From Moniliophthora roreri (taxonomy: Eukaryota; Basidiomycota; Agaricomycetes; Agaricales; Marasmiaceae): a stretch of DNA of 64,000 nt. A model generated the notes under the pieces. That model was not told the DNA's origin. It saw only the letters and a program-made list of their open reading frames with translations, and searched no databases. A program made the position numbers and the translations under genes. Where the stretch lies: the NCBI GenBank assembly GCA_001466705.2, contig LATX02000185.1, positions 649,526 through 713,525 of the forward strand, written 5' to 3'. Positions 58,690 to 64,000 of the stretch are shown one piece after another (within the stretch, counting starts at the first letter, position 1; every line of letters begins with the position of its first letter).

Positions 58690-60852
58690 TGTCGAACCTA
58701 GAAAAGACCCACTTTTATTCATTTTACACTATTTCTGAATTGGAACACTTTAATATGACACAAGATGACGGGTAATAAGGACTAGAGTGAGCCCAGTCTG
58801 CTAGTCATTGCCTTAGAGAAGCTGTGGTACCTTAGAAAGTACGAAGAGCTATATGATATGCTATACAGAGGTGTCTAAGCTGTACTTTCTGACCTATCTA
58901 TGTATCAGATCCAAAGCGGATCACTCCTGAAACCTGTAGGGAATCTAACTATGGCCCAATGAATGCATTGGCTAGTTAACCAAGCTCTCAAAGTGCTATC
59001 AATGGGATTCTAACTTCTACTTTACTTTTCTATGACATCTGCAAAGTGCAAGCTGCAGTCAAACAAGTACAGAGGTACTTAGAGGAGACATCAAAACAGA
59101 AAGATGACTTAGAACAGGAACGATCATAAAACGATCATCCTCCAAAGTCAATATACGGATCAAAGTTAAAGCAGGCAATCTCTTAATAAAGAGTGCACCA
59201 GTGGCTAAACAATATGAGATAAACTAACTAGGTACAAAGTCAGCTCGGAAAGAAAGAAATCACTTCTGAAGGACATCCACTACCTACAGACAGATACAAC
59301 AAGACATATGAAGAATATCTAATGTGCAAGAAATCCTAAATAAGACCAAGCGTGCATTGTCAAAGAAGATAGGAACAATAACAGTGTGTTCTGACCTTGG
59401 AAACTTTGGCATCTAGGCCTCTGCTGATGTGCAGATACTAGAAAAGGGAAATGCTGTCAAAATACGGGACGGATACAGCCATCCGCTCATAGATACCCAA
59501 CTTAGAAAAGAGAAAATACAAATTATAGAATCTAGAACACCTGGAAACGTAGTTACCCGTGTGGATATGGTCAGATACCCTAGTGGCCAGACTCCGTGAC
59601 ATCCGAATAATCTCTCTTTTAGTATCTCAGTCACTTATTTGTCATTTCCTGAATTATCGGACATTATTTATAATTTTCTGTAGATATATTCCTTGGACCA
59701 TATATAAGGACAGCTAGATATTTGTACATACTCAAGTAACTCTGCTCCCTCTGATTGTGAATACATGACAAGTTTGTTTGGTGTATAAATTTGTGTGCCA
59801 TTCCAGTTTTGCTTCCTCACTACAGGCCCTGGAGATTGGTCCTGAGTGACTCCAGAGAGATAGAAATCTGATAACGAACTTGAGTCGTAAGAGATAAGAG
59901 TAACATCTTGAGTGCGTTATAGCACTTTTCTAAGAGACACTTTACACCAAGAAGGAGCCTTGGGCACTTGGAGTGTGGCCTGTGTGTGTATCAGGTTGTG
60001 ACACACTTAGAGTCTTAGCAAGGGGTGTGCCTGTGCTGAACTCTTTGTAGAAATTGGTCTAGGACCTTTTCCAGTACACTGTGTGCTGTAGTTATCTTGA
60101 AGAAGTCTTGAACTCCATAGGGTCAGACTATATTGGCTATCGAGTCTTTGNCTCTGCCCCCTCTGATTGTGAATACATGACGAGTTTGTTTGGTGTATAA
60201 ATTTGTGTGCCATTCCAGTTTTGCTTCCTCACTACAGGCCCTGGAGATTGGTCCTGAGTGACTCCAGAGAGATAGAAATCTGATAATGAACTTGCGTCAT
60301 AAGAGATAAGAGTAACATCTTGAGTGCATTATAGCACTTTTCTAAGAGAAACTTTACACCAAGAAGGAGCCTTGGGCACTTGGAGTGTGGCCTGTGTGTG
60401 TATCAGGTTGTGACACACTTAGAGTCTTAGCAAGGGGTGTGCCTGTGCTGAACTCTTTGTAGAAATTGGTCTAGGACCTTTTCCAGTACACTGTGTGCTG
60501 TAGTTATCTTGAAGAAGTCTTGAACTCTGTAGGGTCAGACTATATCAGCTATCAAGTCTTTGTATGGGACTGTAGCTCTTGTGTTTGTGCTTTGTGCACT
60601 GTGTTCTTTGTGTTTTGTGTGTGTGTTTGTGATATAAACTATTTTAAAACCATATATACTCCTCTGGAGGTGAACACTTTGAAGTTGAACACTTCAATAA
60701 GAGAGAATCAACCTAGCTAAGAGTTTTGTTGGCATTCTAAGTGCAGTAACTCTGATCACGTTGATCCACACTTGCACAACAAACTAAGTTAGACTTTTGG
60801 AGGTTATCTTTTTGGGTAGTTTTCCACTAGTCTTATCTTAGACAAATTAACA
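58690..60852 (+). mobile_element. Long LTR, plus orientation, probable 5' LTR of the gypsy element
   Basis: It starts TGTCGAACCTAG and ends CAAATTAACA, i.e. TG..CA termini. The middle is duplicated across the N at 60151 (59740-60150 versus 60152-60562, offset 412), so the real length is about 1.75 kb. It lies 440 bp upstream of the gag frame. The inverse copy is at 51829/52819-54706. I do not recognise a primer-binding site directly after 60852. Confidence 0.55.
59740..60562. repeat. Direct duplication across the N at 60151
   Basis: 59740-60150 and 60152-60562 match with offset 412 and a few transitions. An unmerged contig overlap or two allelic copies. Confidence 0.85.
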
Positions 60853-61291
60853 ACCCAGGCTACTACATTTCCAATTTCCTCTTTTCAAATTCTCTTACAC
60901 ACTATACTTCCTTTCATGCCATACTTCCTTTAACCCAAACACGTATTGCTATAATATATTTCACTCATACTCCATACTTGTTCCATATTCGTTTTAGCTA
61001 CCAGTATTTAAGAGAACCCTGTAATTACCTTATTCTTCAGTCAAATCAACTCTCTTAATAATCCTCTCTCTTGAAACTCTTGCCTCTTCAGTGCCTTGAA
61101 CCCTTGCTCCTCATCCTTAGCAGAGGTCCAGACCTCTTTCTGTCTTGCAGACCAGTCTGATCCTCACATTTTGATTTGACTGCAAACTCTATGCCTTGTG
61201 TTTTATTCCGCTCCATCATTTCATCATCATCCCCACAAACTCCAAACCACACTTTTCCATTTCCAATTTCCCCACAACACTAGCACCGATC
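60853..61291 (+). other. Leader of the gypsy element
   Basis: Pyrimidine-rich sequence between the LTR end and the gag ATG; no other feature seen. Confidence 0.4.
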
Positions 61292-62430
61292 ATGTCAGAA
61301 ATAGTCCCCAGACAGTTCAAAGGCTTAGGCCAAGGTGGCATGAACACTGATGGTGGAGGCACCAGCTCCAACAATGATGGTACCAATGGCAACCCATCTT
61401 CCCAATTCGTACCTCCTGATTGGGCCCCCAGTGCCAAACATCCTACACCACCAGCAGTCACCTGGACTGACCTCTTTAACATCTATCACACTATCACACA
61501 AATAGGAGCCTCCATGAATGCCATCACTGCCCATTTCTCTGGCCTTAAAACCTCGGATGAAGGCCTGAAAGGCATTGCCAAATTCAAAGAACCCAAACCA
61601 TTCGACGGCAAGGCCTCCTCCATAACCCAGTTCCTCCAGGACATCAGAAATGCCATCCAGCTTTCTTACTGCTCCCTCGTCTCTGATCACAACAAATGCC
61701 TCTACTTTTCTACGTACCTAGAATCAGGGACACTCAAAGAGTGGTACAATTCAGTAGAGCTGAATAATAGAGAGTTGTTGGATGATTTCGAGAAGTTTGC
61801 AGAGAGTTTCAAGAAGCACTTTGGGGATTCGAACATAGTTGCTACTGCTCAGAACAAACTCGACAAACTCTACCAAACTGGATCTGCTGCCCAATACATT
61901 GCCTGGTTCAATGAGTGGGTCATTCACCTCAACCTCACAGACACGTCAAAAATACACATGCTTTATCGGCACCTTAAGATGTCTGTCAAAGACACTGTCA
62001 CCTTCATTCCAAAAGCTGCCCGACCCGTCAAGTTTAAAGAATACTGTGATTTCATCACTGAGATCAACAACAGACTACATGAATGCAACTGAGAAAAGAG
62101 AAAAGACCACAAGCCTAATGGAAGGTCCAAGACCAACCTTGAACCCAAGCACAACAACAGCATTCCATCCTCCTCCTCACTCGACACTCTTCCAGCCAGC
62201 GAACCCATGGAAATCAATGCCACTAAGGTCTCAAAACCCTGGAGACCCCTTACCAAAGCTGAATGAGAGCGCCATAGACAGAGCGGCTTCTGCATGTATT
62301 GCAGAGGAACCAATCATCAAGTCAGGCAATGCCCCAATATGTCCAATAAGGCCAAGAAGGCTTACCTGGAGAAGCAGAAGCCTTCTGCCTCAGGAAAAGC
62401 CTAGCCAATTGCTCCTCAGTCCCAGAGCAT
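61292..62430 (+). pseudogene. Ty3/gypsy gag with zinc knuckle, broken
   Basis: From the ATG at 61292 an open gag frame runs to a TGA at 62090-62092, with a Retrotrans_gag-like region (KFKEPKPFDGKASSITQFLQ; YLESGTLKEWYNSVELNN). The same frame continues after that stop and after a second TGA at 62264-62266 to a CCHC knuckle (CMYCRGTNHQVRQC, about 62291-62332). The capsid region packages element RNA and the knuckle binds it. Both stops sit where arginine (CGA) would be expected before charged residues, as after C-to-T mutation. I describe the breaks only. Confidence 0.75.
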
Positions 62431-64000
62431 TTGGCGGACATCAGGACTCATTCCAGCAAGCTGAATGCTACCTATACCCGCTGCCATGACAGTACCTACA
62501 CTCTTGTTAACACCACAGCTCCCATATTCATTCATGCTATTCATAATACCTCCCTACATTTTATCATTTCTGTCAGACTATGCCTTCCTAGTAATAAACT
62601 CATTTCCACCTACACTTTAGTTGATTGTGGCGCAACAAACTCCTGCATATCCGACAAATTTTCTCTTCAACACTCGCTCTCTCACAGGCAGAAAAGCACC
62701 CCAAGTCCCATCATGGCCATTGATGACTGCCTGATTGTGTCTGAATTGATCACCTAAGACATCACTACTCAGCTCTCCATCTCTTCCCACTCCGAACATA
62801 TTTCCCTTGCAGTAGTATCTGTTAACTATTCTATCATTTTAGGTCTGGATTGGCTATGACATCACAACCCCGATATTGACTGGGCAGATTCATCTCTTAC
62901 CTTCAAATGCTGCAGACTGCCTGCACCCATCACGGTATACACAAAGGGCTTTGGTCCACTGCATATCTCGAACTCAGACTCCTATAGAACATTGCATGTC
63001 GAAGGCCTTGGTCTCTCCAATGCATCTCTTCATTCCTGGATCACATCTAAGTTTCCCAGCATGATTCCTAAAATCAACCTTGGCTCCTCACAGCCACGAT
63101 CTTGTCCAAGTACCACATTCCTATCAACACTCACACAATTGAACATGACTGGTATACCAGTCCAACAGAAGTTCCCTGCAGCTACTAAATTCCTTCTACC
63201 TCTGAATTCTCCACCTGATGTCAGAATCATAAGCCAGCAGAAATTCAAACACATCACTAGAAATGATCCAAACTCGGTACAATTACTCCGATTCTTCGAC
63301 AACGCTACCCCGACCTATATCAATTCCTTCTTGACCAATTCTGGACCTGAAGGCACAGTCCCTCCGATATCTCCACCAAAACCTTCCAATTCAGCTCCCA
63401 AGGACAACTATACCAATTACATTCTGAAAAAATACATGCACTTCACAAATACTGTCTTTAATCCTCAAGAGTTTGAAAAACTACCAGAACATCAGCCCTA
63501 TAATATCAATATCAAATTAGAAGAAGGTACCACACTGCTGTTTGGGCTGATGTACAAGCTCACTCCTCAGGAAAAAGAGGCAGTAGCAGAATACATCCAC
63601 TTGAACCTCAGATGAGAGCATATCAGACCTTCCACTTCATCTGCTGGCACTCCAGTGCTATTCACACACAAAAAGACTGGTGAAATACATCTCTGCATCA
63701 ATTTTAGAGGCCTCAATTCTATTACCAAGAAAAATTGATTCCCTTTCCCCTTAGTCGACGATCTCCTCAACTCCATCCAAGGTTGCAAGGTTTTCACCGT
63801 AATTGACCTGAAAAGCACATACAGCCACCTATGCATTAGAGAAGGCAATGAATGGAAGACCACTTTCCGAATGCACCTGGGACTATTTGAACACCTGATC
63901 ATCTCTTACAGTCTCACCAATGCACCCACAGCCTGGCAGTCCTTCATTCAAGATGTTCTCAGGGACATCCTAGGTGTTGTGTGTGTTATTCACCTCGACG
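62431..64000 (+). pseudogene. Ty3/gypsy protease and reverse transcriptase, broken and cut by the window end
   Basis: A frame distinct from gag holds an aspartic protease active-site segment (LVDCGATNSCIS, about 62617-62652) and, further right, reverse transcriptase blocks ([50 protein letters not shown]). In-frame stops: TAA 62755-62757, TGA 62857-62859, TGA 63613-63615 and TGA 63736-63738. Block order is that of Ty3/gypsy pol. RNase H and integrase, if present, lie beyond the window. Confidence 0.8.

Overview
The window looks like a piece of a basidiomycete (probably Agaricomycete) nuclear genome. Genes are split by short introns, mostly about 50-90 nt with GTRNGT donors and YAG acceptors. 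There is an intron-containing tRNA-Thr, two genes of recognisable fungal families, and a large load of fungal transposable elements. All exon models below were assembled by eye from reading frames and splice signals, and every multi-exon model reported as intact keeps a continuous reading frame across its introns.

Two genes are ordinary housekeeping or regulatory loci. One is a seven-exon GRAM-VASt sterol-transfer protein of the Lam/Ysp2 type (16397-20569, +). The other is a seven-exon Zn2Cys6 transcription factor with a Fungal_trans domain (27893-30832, -). A tRNA-Thr(CGT) with a 26-nt intron lies at 16095-16192 (-), and an unrecognised 122-residue three-exon protein at 25987-26478 (-).

The most notable content is a set of eight dispersed loci encoding small proteins that share one architecture: 3.0-3.8 kb (-), 8.0-9.4 kb (-), 14.3-15.8 kb (+, decayed), 20.8-21.7 kb (-), 23.5-24.5 kb (+), 32.7-33.8 kb (-), 37.3-38.3 kb (+) and 38.8-39.6 kb (-). 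Each starts with a helical bundle of about 130-160 residues spread over three core exons whose introns fall in phases 0, 2 and 0. The pattern resembles the MLKL-like/HeLo-like N-terminal bundle of necroptosis and fungal cell-death effectors; that assignment is inference. The C-termini differ: one has a hydrophobic tail anchor, one is bundle-only, and three carry a short Gly/Asn/Gln motif of the form G-G/N-x-F/Y-N-x-V-x-G/R-N/D-Q-x-N that could be a signalling-amyloid motif. Bundle plus motif is the arrangement expected of a fungal regulated-cell-death module and is the best candidate here for an undescribed system.

The rest, especially 31.6-33.2 kb and 41.4-64 kb, is CpG-poor transposon territory. 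It holds a solo LTR with a perfect 5-bp target duplication, a hAT-type MITE beside a mariner-type MITE, fold-back elements, a decayed PIF/Harbinger element (Myb/SANT-like gene plus transposase), an inverted pair of long LTRs, a TIR-flanked element with a tRNA-like Pol III core, and a Ty3/gypsy retrotransposon that runs off the right end with gag, protease and reverse transcriptase broken by C-to-T type stop codons.

Five single N characters (11141, 43379, 51731, 52418, 60151) mark contig joins. All but the middle contig start are flanked by near-identical direct duplications, so several 'repeats' here are assembly or haplotype artefacts.
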